The notes: generated from the sequence alone by a model not told the origin. A stretch of 64,000 nucleotides of DNA from Ceratodon purpureus (GCA_014871385.1 CM026426.1:60364084-60428083); one strand, 5' to 3'. Counted from the stretch's first letter, positions 34,675-47,461 are shown. A program made the numbers and translations.

Positions 34675-36064
34675 AGGGAGGGAATACAGACTTACCAGAA
34701 ACTCTATAGGGTGTTGCCGTCCCTGTAAAGCTGGCATCGGGAACTTCAACTCTTTCCACTTGATTCTGGCATGGAGCACCTGCATCATGAATGTGTGCTC
34801 CTTCTGTGGGCCGGCCATATCCTGGTTTAGGACCGGTGAGAGGAGCATGAGCTTGATGTGCTCAGGCTTGGGCGCCCACACTGGGATGATTAAGAACTTC
34901 GACGCCTTGTCTTTGTCAGCCCCATTAATTTCCTCACTCTCGACGAGATCTCGGTAACACTGAACCGTATGCTGGCCCCCAATGATGAAGAAGTTCGTGG
35001 AGCTCTTGATCTGATTCTTGAAAAACTCTATGCGTTTATCTTCTCCATACGGTCCCTTTTTCAGTGGAAGTACAGTGATTTCTCTATCTGTTCCATTGTA
35101 CCTTGTAGCGATGCGCGCCTGTTCGTCAAGGCTTTTAATCTGTCCGGAATAAGTCCTCGGTAGACGATTGAACATGGAGGGGCCCTGTGTAGCTTTGAGA
35201 AATGCACAGTTATTGGCGCATCGTTCTCATCCTTCAGCCTCATGGCCCCGCTTGTACAAGGGTTCGAACGCCTCGCTGTACAAGTTCTTCATCTCTGTCT
35301 GTTTGGTCTTGTCCAGCTTCTCAATATTCGAAGCTGACATTGTCACACACTGCTGAAGAGTGAGCTTGTCATCACCCTTTCCCTTCTTGCCCTTCCCTGT
35401 GTCCGGCACCGCAGTTTCCTCGTCATTGATCAAGGAAGATTTTTGTTTTGTGCCCCGCGTCTTGGTAGGAGTACACGCAGTCGGAGCCTGCGATGGAAGA
35501 GGAGCAGCAGCTGCAGCCTCACTTCGCGCCTTGTCGATTAGGTTTTACTGATTTTCAATATGTGTCGGAATCTACTTCGCCTTATCCTCCGGCAGGTACA
35601 TGAACCCCTTGGCAGTGAGGGATTCACACTGAATCAGGTTGAGCTTGTTGAGGTCGAGGATGATTGCATAAGTGACAGTCCGATCGGACTTCGGGATCTT
35701 TTCCTCCACCACTATGATAGCTGTCTCCGCGTCAAGGCCTTTCAGTTCGAGACCGTTCAATTTGATCGGGGAATGGATCCTCCCTTTAAAGGTGAGATGG
35801 GGGACAATGACGGCCATGCCTCCTGCCGTATCTTTCCACGACATGGCCCATACGGTGACGTTCTTATTGCAGCGGTAGATTGCGTTGGGATTTGATTCAC
35901 CATCAAAATTGAAGCCATGGATCCAACTATCGATAAAGGGAAACAGCTTCACGGGTCTATGGTCACTTGGTGGTTCGAATACTTGTTGTTCCCTGCAGAA
36001 CAGACATACATCACTGTTGGTCAAATTCCTCCCCCAAATCAATTAACAGTTATAAAAATCAGAT

Positions 36065-36454
36065 CATCGGGGGATCTCTCGATGACTTCGATTCATATAC
36101 ACGCATGAGGGGCTATGCGCATTACTTACAGGACAACAACTCTCTTGGAGGACCATAGAAAGGAGCATAGGCACAAAAGGGCACTGAGGTCATCGAGAGA
36201 TCCCCTGATGTTCTGCCATACCCACAGGATGGGAAGGGAATACCAACACATCGAGGGATCCCCTGATGGACCAAGGATATGATACCTACGCATTAGGGGA
36301 TCCCCCAATGGCTTGCCGTTCCCACAGAATGGGAAGGGGATACTGACGCATCAATGGTGATTTCAAGTGAAAAGGTCATCGGGAGATCCCCCGATGGCTT
36401 GCCGTTCCCAAAGAATGGAAAGGGAATATTGACGCATCGAGAGATCCCCCGATG
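36065..36454 (+). repeat. Palindrome array P6 (six units)
   Basis: Cores at 36065, 36191, 36249, 36291, 36377 and 36435. Spacers share GGCTTGCCGTTCCCA and GAATGGGAAGGG words. The whole array lies in the first intron of ORF1 (36777-35993). Confidence 0.93.
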
Positions 36455-36830
36455 GACCAAGGACATTTTATTCATGCATCAACGGATCACTGAAGTTTGT
36501 TACACTGTCCGTACAGTGTATTGTGTTGGGAGAGGTTCTCTGGTCCGTACAGTTTATGTTCAAAGCTTAGGGTTTAAAGTAAATAAGAGCTGGAGCTGGG
36601 TTTATATGGATGTGGATACTCTACGGAAACTAATAACAATACCAAGAGAATGCTCCTCAGAGCACCTCTATTAATGTTGCTCTTCATTATAAGACGGACT
36701 GGGACTACTGCATTTCCAAATGTGATAAAGGAAAAATGTCACTAAGCATAGAATTTGAGATTAAGAAAAAAACTTACGAGTCCTCCCAGATTCTTGCGGT
36801 CCCTGGCCCTCTGGATGAACTGCCTGCCAT

Positions 36831-37465
36831 AGCTGCCTGCAAACTCTGCACGGCGAAGGCACGATGCACGGGAAATTGGAAACAAAAAATGAGAATGAGA
36901 AATAAAAGAAGAGTTTAGAGGAGCAAACACTGTGACAAATTTTAAGTTCACCTCCCTCTACTCGTTCCGACAATGCAAGTAACCATACCAACGCATAAGA
37001 AAATAAGAGTTATGCAAGAGATTGGCAACTGCAAACACAATAGAGTAGACACAGACCCAATTGACCAAAGAATGTGCGCAAGAAGTACCTGCAAATGCAG
37101 TCGCAGGTGGAAAACCCCCGATCCGCTGCTTCGTCTTCCTTCTCAAATCCCGCTCCGACGATCCGATTTCCTTGTCCGCCCCAAAAGCTCCCAAACACCT
37201 CCCAAATGCCTGAAAAAACACCTCTCACTCGCCTCCCAAACACCTCTCAATCGCCCTAAACCGAGAGGAAAAGAATTACTCGCCCTAAACAACAGAACCA
37301 GCTCTCAATCGCCCTAATCCTCCCTCGCAAATCGACACACGGAAGCGAATTTCCACGACGACCTAAGCCCCTCGACAGAGAATGTTGTGGAAAGCGAAAC
37401 CGACAGTCGCGGGAGACGAGCGACCCACAGCAAGGTGGCGCGAAAGCGAGGTACTGCGGAAAAAC
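36831..37465 (-). promoter_or_regulatory. Probable promoter and leader of ORF1, cut from the transposase side by CACTA-2
   Basis: Upstream of the ORF1 start the minus strand is GC-richer with TTAGGGCGA words, as in plant leaders. ORF1 (-) and the transposase gene (+, from 53232) diverge from this point once CACTA-2 is removed, so the original element probably had a shared divergent promoter. No exact signals were assigned. Confidence 0.35.
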
Positions 37466-37632
37466 ACTCACTAGTGGGACAGGCGTTCACCATGACCAGC
37501 CAGAATGACCGTAACGATTCCTGGTCGTCTAATGAGTCAGGCGAAGGGCCGTGATTGGGCAATATAAGGGCCCTGTGACAGTGGAGCCAAAAATTTCCGA
37601 GTTACTATGTAGTGTAATCGCAATGCGAATTC

Positions 37633-37661
37633 GCCCTACACAGTTTGGAGCTGTGTAGGGC
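37633..37661. repeat. Perfect hairpin near the left end of CACTA-2
   Basis: GCCCTACACAG, a 7-base loop, then CTGTGTAGGGC: an 11-bp stem without mismatch, about 160 bp from the CACTA-2 terminus. Function unknown. Confidence 0.85.
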
Positions 37662-38489
37662 CTGGGGAAATGCGCTGTGGGCCCCTTAACAGGATTCAAA
37701 ATGTGAAATTCAGTTTCTGAGTGAGAATACTTGTTTTTTTAGACCTCGTGTTAAAAAAATCCACTGCCGTGGTGAATTACGCGGCCGAAGGATGAACGAT
37801 GTTTGCCGTTAAGCTCTCTGGATGAATCAATGCGTTCGTCTAGGATCTCTTGTAGTCGATACCCGGATTACTGCGCTCGCCGGTTATGAGTTATGGAAAC
37901 CTCACCTAAAAGCGGTTCTTTCTGTGACAAGGCGCGTTCCTGTTTTTCATCGCATCATCCATATTGCAAATGGTGTTATGGGCGAAATGGTGTGGTCTGG
38001 GTTGGACTGGGGGATTATTGGGTGGTGTTTGTTGCGTTCAGTCACATTTGGTTCACATTGTGCTGCTGGTTTAAGTAGGGTTTAGGTTTTATTTCGCCAG
38101 TGTATCATGAAGGATACGCAGAAAACAACGCATTGGGGATATTCACTCAGAATAACATTTGGAGGCATAACAATCTGAACGACAAATGACAGTTTATTTC
38201 TTCACATCGGATTGTCAGAGGGAGGACAACTAGATTTTTTAAAAATCGAACATTTAGCATTGTTTGGTTTCTCCGAACATGATGGTTTCTCCAAACATCA
38301 TGCATACAGATTATCATATCCGCTAATGCCGTCAAAGTAGTTGTGTCGACATGTGCTCCATCAAGCGAACAGAATTGCAAGGTCATATCAAAAAAACTAG
38401 AGTGGCGACATTATCTACAAGTATAGACTGTTTCTAGTTTTAAAAACTTTTGACCTAAGCGGTGGTCCGGTGATGGCATGATCATGATC
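37662..38489. other. CACTA-2 left interior, no clear gene
   Basis: An 87-codon plus-strand frame at 37822-38085 has no recognisable features. Nothing else seen. Confidence 0.4.
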
Positions 38490-39178
38490 TCAGTGATTAC
38501 CTAGAAAGTCAAGCAACGCCTCCATTTCTCCCATCTCTTGCTTGAGTATGTCACTTCTCGCCACACAGACGTCGTGTTGTGCTTGGAATTCCCCTTCAGC
38601 CCGTGTCTCCATCTGCGCCTGTGAAGCACTCGCAGCCTGGAGTTTCTCAACCCGACTCTTTGTGAATTCCACATGCTTGTCTGCAATTGCCGTTGCACTG
38701 TTGCACAAATCATGCAGAATTTTTCCACCGCGATTTCCACCATAATTATGACTCGACGATGCACCGCAAATACCTTTACTCATGCTCTCACAAAGAAGAT
38801 CCGTGGCTTTGACGTGACAAGCTGTGGCCTCGGTGAGGGCGGTTGTCCACGTTTGAAGAACTCGGCGGTTCAGAATGAGCTTCTCCGTGGCATTGTTTAA
38901 TTTTTGCATCGCTTCGCTGTACTTGCCGTGGTTCCGACCAACCTCCATCTTGATTTCTGCAAGTCTTCTCCTGGCAAGATCAGCAATGTTGTCGTTGAAA
39001 CGAGCAAGACCGGAGAAGACCATCTCAGAGTCTTCGGGGGGTGCACCTCCTGCCGCAGAGTTTTCCTGTGCGCCCCTGGTGTTTACATTTGCCGAAGCCA
39101 ATCCCACCTCAGTTTTTACCGCTGGCTGGGAGCATTGACCTACATGTCTGCCGTCTCTCGCTGAATGCACCGTCGCCT
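38490..39178 (-). CDS. Unrecognised coiled-coil protein in CACTA-2
   Basis: An open frame of about 226 residues, probably an internal or last exon (acceptor-like CATGTAG near 39178), ends in TGA at 38490. It is Ala/Glu/Lys-rich with heptad-like stretches (LARFNDNIADLARRRLAEIK, ATEKLILNRRVLQTW, LKQEMGEMEALLDFL), suggesting a helical coiled coil. No known domain recognised. It lies 3' of the TNP2 gene on the same strand; possibly an accessory protein of the element or a captured host exon. Confidence 0.5.
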
Positions 39179-39628
39179 ACATGGGGACATTGGTAAGTCA
39201 ATTGCGACCACAGAATACTTATAATCATACGTCAGACATCAAGTCCAGTAACAATGTACAGAATAGGTGCTCTCTAAATACTTCTCCGACCTCTGTGTTC
39301 AGCATTGGTATATTAGTATTCTAAAAAACATGACATATTGAATGCGTACTGTAAATATTTAATAGTTTAGATTAAGTGTATTACTTGTCTTTCCAAACAG
39401 AAATGAGGGAAACCGAAGTGGACAAATGCATGCTACCCTTAAAGGAGGGCGAGAAATTGATGACTCCTGCCTCCTCCGAGTAGGTGCTGGGGGGATTGCT
39501 ACTACCTGCACAAAAGCACACGCGGGTGACGGTTTCGAGGTCAATTAAATAAATGACGTGCATGATTTTGGAAATTAATAGTAAGAGCCTGAATTCCATA
39601 TCCGAATATGAGGGAAGACATTGCGAGC

Positions 39629-40168
39629 CTATGGAAATGAGAAATATACGACAGAGCCTGGGTCAGAGATTAACGGTGTCGAGTGATCTATGTCGACGTT
39701 ATGTGGAGCACACTTTGGCCATCGGAATGGCATTGGCTGTCGTAGGTTTCGATACTTATTCAAAATCCGCGGTGCTGCACTACGAAGTCTGCCCCTTCTT
39801 ATGGTGATGGCGTACTCGGCCCAGTCCACCGCACCACCATCCTCCTCAACCAGAAGTCCTTGCACGAAATGCCACGGAAGCCAGTCAGTTGTCTTTAATT
39901 GTTTCTGATGCACACACTCAAAAAGCTCGGAGACGTATGCATGGTACTCCGGCCCCCCTCGATGTCGCCAAGGATACACCCCGTTGGAATTGCACTCCCC
40001 CATCCGCGCTTTGCAATCCACTTTCGACATGACGTTTCGAGGGCCTCTCATCGGAACATATCCTCGGCCAGGTAGGCAAAGCATTTGCGAGTACCAATGT
40101 TTTTTCCCTTCAGCAAGCATCCTCAGGGCCATCTGTGCGATCAAAGACAGTAGACAATGACGGAACAA
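39629..40168 (-). CDS. Unrecognised ORF upstream of the coiled-coil ORF in CACTA-2
   Basis: An open frame of about 179 residues with GRGYVPMRGPRNVMSKVDCK, EYHAYVSELFECVHQKQLKT and LPWHFVQGLLVEEDGGAVDW. The rich, non-repetitive composition suggests real protein-coding history. It may be spliced to 39178-38490. I do not recognise the family. Confidence 0.4.
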   Translation of the reverse strand: MFRHCLLSLIAQMALRMLAEGKKHWYSQMLCLPGRGYVPMRGPRNVMSKVDCKARMGECNSNGVYPWRHRGGPEYHAYVSELFECVHQKQLKTTDWLPWHFVQGLLVEEDGGAVDWAEYAITIRRGRLRSAAPRILNKYRNLRQPMPFRWPKCAPHNVDIDHSTPLISDPGSVVYFSFP

Positions 40169-40572
40169 AGCTCCGTTTGGAGATATGTCGAGTTAGTGCC
40201 ACTGTGTTGTGGCTTAGATAACTCAGGAGACTAACTCAAAGAGGTCAGCATAACGATCATATACTGCAATTGAGGAGAAGTCTGAATTGATGTCATAGGT
40301 AAAAGCTAGATAGGGGAGGATCCGATCGCGATATCAGTGATTGACAAATGAATCCTCATCATTCCCAATGCAGTAATTGAGACGTGACATGCTGGTGTTT
40401 TGAAGGCTAGCTCAATGTTAATCATCTAGAGTCATTAATCCACGCCAGGCATCCATGATTATGGGCAGATTTGACATCCTCATGAAATGACAGCTTCAGC
40501 ATAGTCAGAAATAATTTCAGCTTCCAAACAGCTGTAAGAGAGACGCAGATATACAGTCTTGTGACAACTTAC

Positions 40573-40668
40573 GACATGCAAAATTTTAGTGAGTTCAGAA
40601 ACAAACCCCCTACCGGAGGCATCTGCATGGACTGTCCATTGGGATTGAGTGGTCAATTTGAGAATAAC
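40573..40668 (-). other. Orphan exon-like unit in CACTA-2
   Basis: 96 nt between a good acceptor (ATCACAG) and donor (GTAAGT) give 32 open codons including VHADASGRGFVSELTKILHV. It looks like one exon of a captured host gene; the family is not recognised. The remainder of 40169-41711 is AT-rich without other clear genes. Confidence 0.3.
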
Positions 40669-41711
40669 CTGTGATAGGAAACACTGACTTGTTAGCGAAA
40701 CACGCACTGGTGTTGAGGATATTTATGCTATATCAACTTACAAATCAATATGGCAATGAGATTCCAGGATTGATTAACTTACATTTCACTTGGCTGAAGG
40801 CAAAAGCTCAAAGTCGGCATGGACTGCTCTGTTTTCAATACACTCTTTGCAGTGCTCATATGGAACCCAAACTAAACAGTGACAGATGCAAGGTATCGGA
40901 TTAAAGACTTAAGATAAAATACTATACCACTCCAGTATAAAACGCATCTGAATTATCTAAGAAGTATTATCAACCAGAGGGTGACAAATATTACAGTTCT
41001 CGAGGGGATTATTAATTTTTGCTATCTAATACAACACATTGACTTATTTGATTGATGTTGCCATCAATCCACAAAACAAAAGGTAACTGAAGTACAAAGA
41101 ACCTTCGCATCCCCACTTGGCTGAATGAGTTCAAATGCATAACTTTGGCCACATGACCGTATGAGGCACTAGAAATGGCAAAAATTAAATCTGTCCTTAC
41201 AGTCAATTAGTACCACCTATGTTCTACTTCGTCTAAACGTGACCTGCATCTTAATTCGAACCAAGAAGAGACATGCAAATCCGAGCATAAACTCAACTAC
41301 AGTGTGATCATTACATGCTAATAAACGGCACAGATATAAATCAAACAAGATATAATCCATTCACAACTCACTGTAAAGTATGACAGACTTAGGGAAAGTA
41401 GCGTGCTTGACCAAAACGATCAAATCCATGCGACCGTAATCAGATTTATGTTCCAAAGAACTCTAGTTTCATGTGGAAATATTATACATTAACCTCGCTG
41501 ATTGACTTCAGAATCGCTACATAATTGCCTTACCCCTTCCAATCTTCCAGTGAATTGCGGCAAATGTTATAAGCCCTGTATCCGGTCAAAATAACACGTC
41601 TTCACGTTACTTGTTGTTGCATTCACATGGATCCTCAACAAACACGCAATCTCCGAAAGTTACAATATCTGTAGGACTGCCACCTTCTAAAAGCAATCGT
41701 GATAGCTAATC

Positions 41712-44700
41712 TCACTCCACGTACTGAAGTTGTACCTCATCCTCGTAGTCCCCATCCTCTAGGTAGGAGTCGTCACCTACAGCTGCGACATGAACATGTA
41801 TTCCTTGCACCTCGGCACCTTCTAGTATCTCCTCCTCCCTAGTCTCAGAAGATTGAGGTTCATGGCTCGCCCCCTGTGTCTCCGGGGCACCCCTAGGTAG
41901 TGGAAATGACTCCCCTGCGGACTCAAAATCCAATTGCTCCTTCTCTTCAGCTATACGCTTGCTCCTAGGATCGTGTCGGATAACCACTTTCCAGAGCGGG
42001 TTTTCGATATCCTGCATGAAATACACCTGTGACACCGCAGCGGGGAAGACAAAGGGATTGTCCTGTTGTCTACTAGCCCTTGACTCGTATAACACCGTCC
42101 AAAACCCGAGCCTGTCTTTCTTCACAACCGCCCTTCCTTGGTCATGTGATCTGATCCAATCCGCTTCCATGACAACGCAATTGAGTTTTCCGTAAGTAAT
42201 CAAGAGAATGTTTTTTAAATTACCAACGTCAAGAGTGCTACTATCATCCGTCACGGCGGCAATTCCACTGTCAAAAGCAACATGACTATCGGGGGAGTTG
42301 GACTTGCAACGGTAGTGACACCCGAAGGCCCACATGGCCTTATAAGACAGAGCAACATTACTCAGGGGACAGTGCAGCTCCATCAACTCGGACTCTATTG
42401 GGAAACCCTCCCCCCGAAGGGCTCGCACGTGCTCGTTAAGCCAGCGGGCAAAGGTGGGGAAAGGTGTCGCCAGATGATCCGGATATACATAAACAGGGGG
42501 GCGAGCACCCGCAGTCTGAACACTCGCCCTAAAACGTGCACGTTCAGCCTTTAATGCTCTGTCCACTTCCTCCCATGTCCTGGTTGCGCATAAATAAAAA
42601 AATTTAAGAATGAGTACTTTTCAGAGCAGCACCGACTACACTAGGGTCACATGTTGCAAAAGATTGTAATCATTCATTACGATATAGCAGGTAACGATGA
42701 ACAACTGTGATCTCACCTGAGGAGCTCCTAAGTGAAAACGGAGTGTTTCAACACATAGTCGTGTATGTGTTCAAGCTCTAAGGCCGTCAACCTCTTCTGC
42801 ACAGGGCTGCCTATCAACAACTCCCCTGCGTCCTTCAACTCCTCCTCGGGATCCCAGACCCTTCTCCGGGTGTGTTTGTAAAGAGCAAAATACTCTGTGC
42901 AAAATCCCAGCCTCTCGTCCACCATGTAACCAGTGGCCATTCCGGCTTCAGGTTTAGAACAATCTCTTACATACTTCGTGAGCTGCCCAAGATAGCGTTC
43001 AACAAAATAGCACCATCGGGAGTGTACTCGCCCACAGATTTCTAGTTCTCGTACTAGGTGAATCACCAGATAAGGCATAATGTCGAAGAAACCTGGAGGA
43101 AAAAACATCTCCAACATGCACAACGTCTCAGCTGCATCAACGTAGAGCGCGGGTAGGTCAGCAAGTCGTATGACCTTAGCACAAATTCTTTGAAGCAGAT
43201 TTCCAAGTCGAATGATAGTTTCACGAACTCCTTTGGACAGGCTATGACGAACAGCCACGGGCAAAATCTGTTGCAGCAGTATATGGTGGTCGTGGCTCTT
43301 CAGCCCTGCCAAACGAGATTCTCCTACGTGTTTTATCAGAGTAGAGCTGTAGCCCAAGGGGACCCTTGTGGTGGACACTGTCGAAAGAAACCTCTGCTTC
43401 TCAGAGGTGCTGAAAACAAAGTCTGCCTTTGGCTTGATGAAATCCCCTGTATGTGTAGGAATAAGGTGGAGGTTGTGCATTTTATTTGCCTCTTCCATGT
43501 CCCGACGTAAGGCAGGGGTGTCCTTTTCCCCGAACAGGTGCTTCATGACATTATTGGAGAGGTTTCTCTCAATGTGCATGACGTCCAAGGTATGGCGGAT
43601 TGGAAGTTCCTGTGAACCAACAACACGTAAGTTTGTTAGAAATCAGTACATTAAGTAATGCATCACGATGTTATAAAAAAAACGGGCACTTATAAGTATC
43701 CAATGCAACAAATCTAGTTGGAGCAACGATACTGGATACGATCTGGCAAAAAAACCTTAGAAAGATGAATATACTACAAGGGCCCACGAATTTCCCGAAC
43801 CAGGACATTGGAGCAGCATGAATGGCGCGGTACTGATGATCTAAAAGACACATACTGATTGTGCTATTAGGACAGTATAGCAAAATCCAATAGTAGAAAA
43901 CGCTAACCCGATGGAGCATTACTGGAGATGAGCGACTACTTGAGTCGTCTACCGTCTTGGTTCTTAAAAGTGCCTACGTAACTGGCGACAGACAAATTAG
44001 TACAAAAATCTAGCCCTGCTTGTAAGAAATGACCATATCCAGAATACAGAAATTATGAAAATGATCACCTCATTCGGGCTGCTTATGAACCCATGCATGA
44101 TCCTGTACATTATGCAAGAGAAAATGATGCGCATGACACTTAGCTGCCCCATTTGTGACCAGAGACCACTAGAACAGAACTTAGTCTTGGTTAGCAAGGG
44201 TAGCGGGACTGATGTCACGTTGCATGCCTTAAGCACCCGGCGATTCAAGTAGGGGGAGGGGGTAAACTATTGTGCGTAGAGCCGGCTGTTCGCTGCACAG
44301 AGACTCAAATTAAAGAGGCTGCGCACTGGACACTCCCTTTTACGTCCAAAACTCACTCGGACCATTATAATTGCAACCTGACGCACAAATGGCATAAGGA
44401 AAAAATCAGATGCGGTTAATCACCTTCCAGTAGGGGAGTGAAAAGAGGGACGACACCCTTTTCACCCCATATTCTCGAGCCGGGTCATCAGAACGTGGAA
44501 GTCCCCCGCGGAGGACAAAAGCTTGGCGAAGTTCTCTCCATCGTATATTTTTGTCAACAGTGATTGGCTGGGGTGGACCTTCGAACTCGCATTCCCCATT
44601 GAAGTTCATGCAATTTGTTCTCCATGGGTGGTCCAATGGCAACCACCGTCTATACTGATTGTCGTACACACTCTTCCTGAGAGCATCAGACCTCCTGGAT

Positions 44701-46508
44701 ATCGTGTTTTTCCCGCAGATGGGGCACCCTCTGTACCCCTTCGTGACGCACCCCGCCACGACCCCGTACACAGGGAAGTCGTGGCACGTCCACATCAGAA
44801 TCGCCTTCAGCTGAAATGAAAGGGACCCGCTGTAATTTGCCGCGTCGTAGATGCGCACACCTGTACTCCAAAGGAGTTGAAGCTCCTCTAGGAGGGGCTC
44901 CAGGTAAGTGTCAAAATTATCACCCGTGACACTCTTCTTCCCCGGGATGATCAGACTGAGCATTATAAAATGCTTCTTCGTGGTCATCCACGGGGGAAGG
45001 TTGTAATTTACAATCAGGACCGGCCACGTGCTGTGAGTGGATCTCTTTATTGAGAACGGGTTTACCCCATCGGTTGCCATGCCAAGTCTGACGTTCCTGT
45101 CCTCCTTTGCAAAATCATCCCACCACCTTGAATTTATGAACTTCCACTGGTGAGAGTCGTATGCTCCCCGCATAGACCCGTCAGTGCTAGAGAGCCTAGC
45201 ATGTGCCGTCATAAAAGAAGCTTGCACGGGTGTGCTATACATACGCTCTAACCAAGGGATCAGTGGAAAATGGCGAAGGACCTTCAACGGAATTTTTGCT
45301 TTACCAACCCTCTTGAACCTTTCAGCGCCGCACTTTGAGCAGCGGTCAAGCAGGGAAGCTTCAGGACCACGGAACAGCATACATGTATTTGGACCCGGAC
45401 ATACATAGATTGTCTCGTAAGCTAGACCAAGCTGTTTCAAAGTCTTTGAAGCAGCGTACTCAGATCGAGGGAGAGAATTTATAGTTGGCAAAATGCTGGG
45501 AGATAGTAGTTGAAACAGCTCACTCACCAAGGCATTAGACGCTCCGTGTGTTCTTAGACAATTGAGGAGTACTAGCGTCCTCGAAAGCTGAGTGAGTTTA
45601 GCCCCTGCAAAGAGTGGTGTTCGTGCGCACTCCTCCAAAACTTGTCGCTCAGTCAGAACTCCGCCTTCCAGAGCTGGAAGATCGTCATCTACGCCCTCGT
45701 CATCCGGATTCGGTTCTACAAAGTCCTCCCTTCCTTGCCCGTCATAATCCCTTCCGACGTCGCTACTAGGAGTCATAGGCACATCGTCCATGTTTGGCTG
45801 CCCGTGTCCTGGTGACTGAGGCCTGTCTTCATACATGGGTATGTCAGGCCCCTCTCCGTCAGATTCTTCTTCACTGCCCCCATTCACAGTCCCTATCGCG
45901 CCAACGAGGCCATCATAGACGTGAAAGGTGTGTTGCACCATCGCCGGCATGTCCATGTTTTGATCTAGGGGTGCCTCGAATTGACGAAATAGACCAACAC
46001 CTCTTTGCCCAAAGTCTTCTCGTACATGGGCGCCCCATTCATCATCAGATGCATCAGGTGGCCAATCCTGCAATATTAAACAATCTGTCATTTCGTGCTG
46101 AAATTTGATAGCAAGGTCCTAGACGCGAACAATCTCGTCCACCGAACCCTAATTCTTAGTGACATTGTAACTGACTTTGGGCATTATATCTTCAGTGATC
46201 TCTATCTAAGCCTTCGACAGCAGTTTGATATGGACCAAGCATAAAACACCTAAACGTAAGCAATAGGCATAGCTCCAGAAATTTACCTTCGTTGAACCTC
46301 GATGGACGGGGTGCCGCCCATAGGTTTTTAGGTGATACCGCACCGTTGCCCTCATTTGTTTTGAACGATTCTCCCCAAGGCATATGTTACATGGGCATAT
46401 GCGTCTGCTCTTGCGCGCACAGTCTGCCAGAATCTCCTCACGTTCCTCGAGTCTCTTGTCCCGTGCCATGATCCTTTCCGCGTCAAAGACATTGCCCTGT
46501 GCTGCCAT
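41712..46508 (-). CDS. TNP2-type CACTA transposase (four exons, one in-frame TAG)
   Basis: Exons 46508-46287, 46067-44424, 43609-42717 and 42579-41712 join in phase, 1,208 codons ending in TGA. Exon 1 carries the transposase-associated zinc-binding segment (CPCNICLG...YHLKTYGRHP). Exon 2 is the TNP2 core (LGMATDGVNPFS, HDFPVYGVVAGCVTKGYRGC, CPICGK). Exon 3 starts LDVMHIERNLSNNVMKHLF and contains a DUF4218-like block (YLVIHLVRELEICGRVHSRW). Exon 4 contains a DUF4216-like block (NPFVFPAAVSQVYFMQDIEN PLW). The only defect is TAG at 42728-42730 after KHSVFT, where Gln would fit. TNP2 enzymes cut and join CACTA termini. This is the best-preserved gene of the window. Confidence 0.93.
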
Positions 46509-47029
46509 GGTCTCTCAGATAGAGAGAGCAGATTATGCGTTACCCCCCAAATAACCCCCTCGTACAGACCTCATGCATAGACCTTATCCCATAGAACAGT
46601 CGTTGGGGGCGAGAGTTCTGCCAACAGCAATCGAACGTTGCAACATAAGATTCCAAGTAATAGTTCAATGACCGTTTGGCGCTACCACTGTCGCCCCGCA
46701 AAATGAGTGGTCTTGGTTGACAAGTTGAAAGCCCTTTTCCGAACAACAGAAACGGTCATCCAGAAGACAGTAGTAAATGAGTCCTCACCAGTAAGCAACG
46801 TACAACTCCAAAAACCACGAAAGACATTGATTGATCAGGTTCTAATGATGTTGTACGAGAATGCCGTACTTGGAATTCATGAGTTAAGAGTTCAAATGCA
46901 ATGCTTCACATACGAAGTGAAGATGGCTTCCTCCTCCTAAACTGACTGCCCTATCAACTACCTTCTTCGTCTACACGAACAGTGGTGCCGTCAATGACAT
47001 CTCTGCATTAAAGCGATTGAAGAGTGTGT
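46509..47029. other. Leader region of the TNP2 gene
   Basis: No gene recognised. The first part is the probable 5' UTR and promoter of the transposase. Confidence 0.4.
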
Positions 47030-47461
47030 CTACTCGTCGCTATCCAGAGCTTGTGTCCCTAGTAAAGCCTCGTAGATAACGTCCCATGCCCCTAAAAAAG
47101 CCTCGCCGGACTCTGGTAGAGGCAATCCGAATAGCACGAAAATGAACAACGCCGTGAGTATGTAGGTCGAGAGCTCTACTTTCCTTCGTGGCGCCCACGC
47201 AAGAAGCCAGGGCATGTGCTCGTACATATCCTCTTTGGTGAGAGCTGTCGGTTCTTCTTCCTCAGACTCGGACGTCCATGCAGGGCTGATCACTTTCGTC
47301 TCATTCAACATTGTTGCCTCATCAGTCGCCAAAATTGGGCAATTGTGCACAACCGGCAAGAGGCTCTTCACAATCTCCTCCTCTACCCCACATAATGCTT
47401 CTTCGAGATCCCCGAAGTTCCAAACAGGCATGGAAGGTAGGTGATTTGATGCTCGCGCCAT
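47030..47461 (-). CDS. Unrecognised acidic protein with one hydrophobic segment, in CACTA-2
   Basis: A 143-residue frame ending in TAG. The N-terminal part contains LEEALCGVEEEIVKSLLPVV, then an acidic stretch (SESEEEEP) and a hydrophobic segment (LSTYILTALFIFVLFGLPL) near the C-terminus that could be a membrane helix. No family recognised. It lies upstream of the TNP2 gene on the same strand. Confidence 0.4.
   Translation of the reverse strand: MARASNHLPSMPVWNFGDLEEALCGVEEEIVKSLLPVVHNCPILATDEATMLNETKVISPAWTSESEEEEPTALTKEDMYEHMPWLLAWAPRRKVELSTYILTALFIFVLFGLPLPESGEAFLGAWDVIYEALLGTQALDSDE

Larger units (their letters stand above)
30640..36830 (-). pseudogene. Element G ORF1: large multidomain protein with ParB/Srx-like GGQH motif
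   Basis: Exons 36830-36778, 35992-34696, 34419-33391, 33333-33115, 32652-32377 and 31938-30640 join in phase throughout, about 1,390 codons. It starts MAGSSSRGPGTARIWEDS. Exon 2 carries TNFFIIGGQHTVQCYRDL, which resembles the GGxH/GQHR signature of ParB/sulfiredoxin-fold nucleases and ATPases. Exon 3 has an unassigned 400-residue region (HEWDEFADS, WHVVHYVP). The next exon is highly acidic (DDGDDEAVGGEGDDEDG), and the last is disordered, with PPPPLP and KGKGKG runs and a conserved-looking end (FVYKDYNDKIPF). Exon 2 has TAG 35572, a nearby TAA (about 35538), TGA 35227 and a possible frameshift near 35180. Function unknown; perhaps a DNA-binding partner of the transposase. Confidence 0.6.

Noticed and set aside
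37822..38085. 87-codon plus-strand frame as a gene in CACTA-2
   Set aside because: No motif, no splice context and no composition unlike its surroundings.
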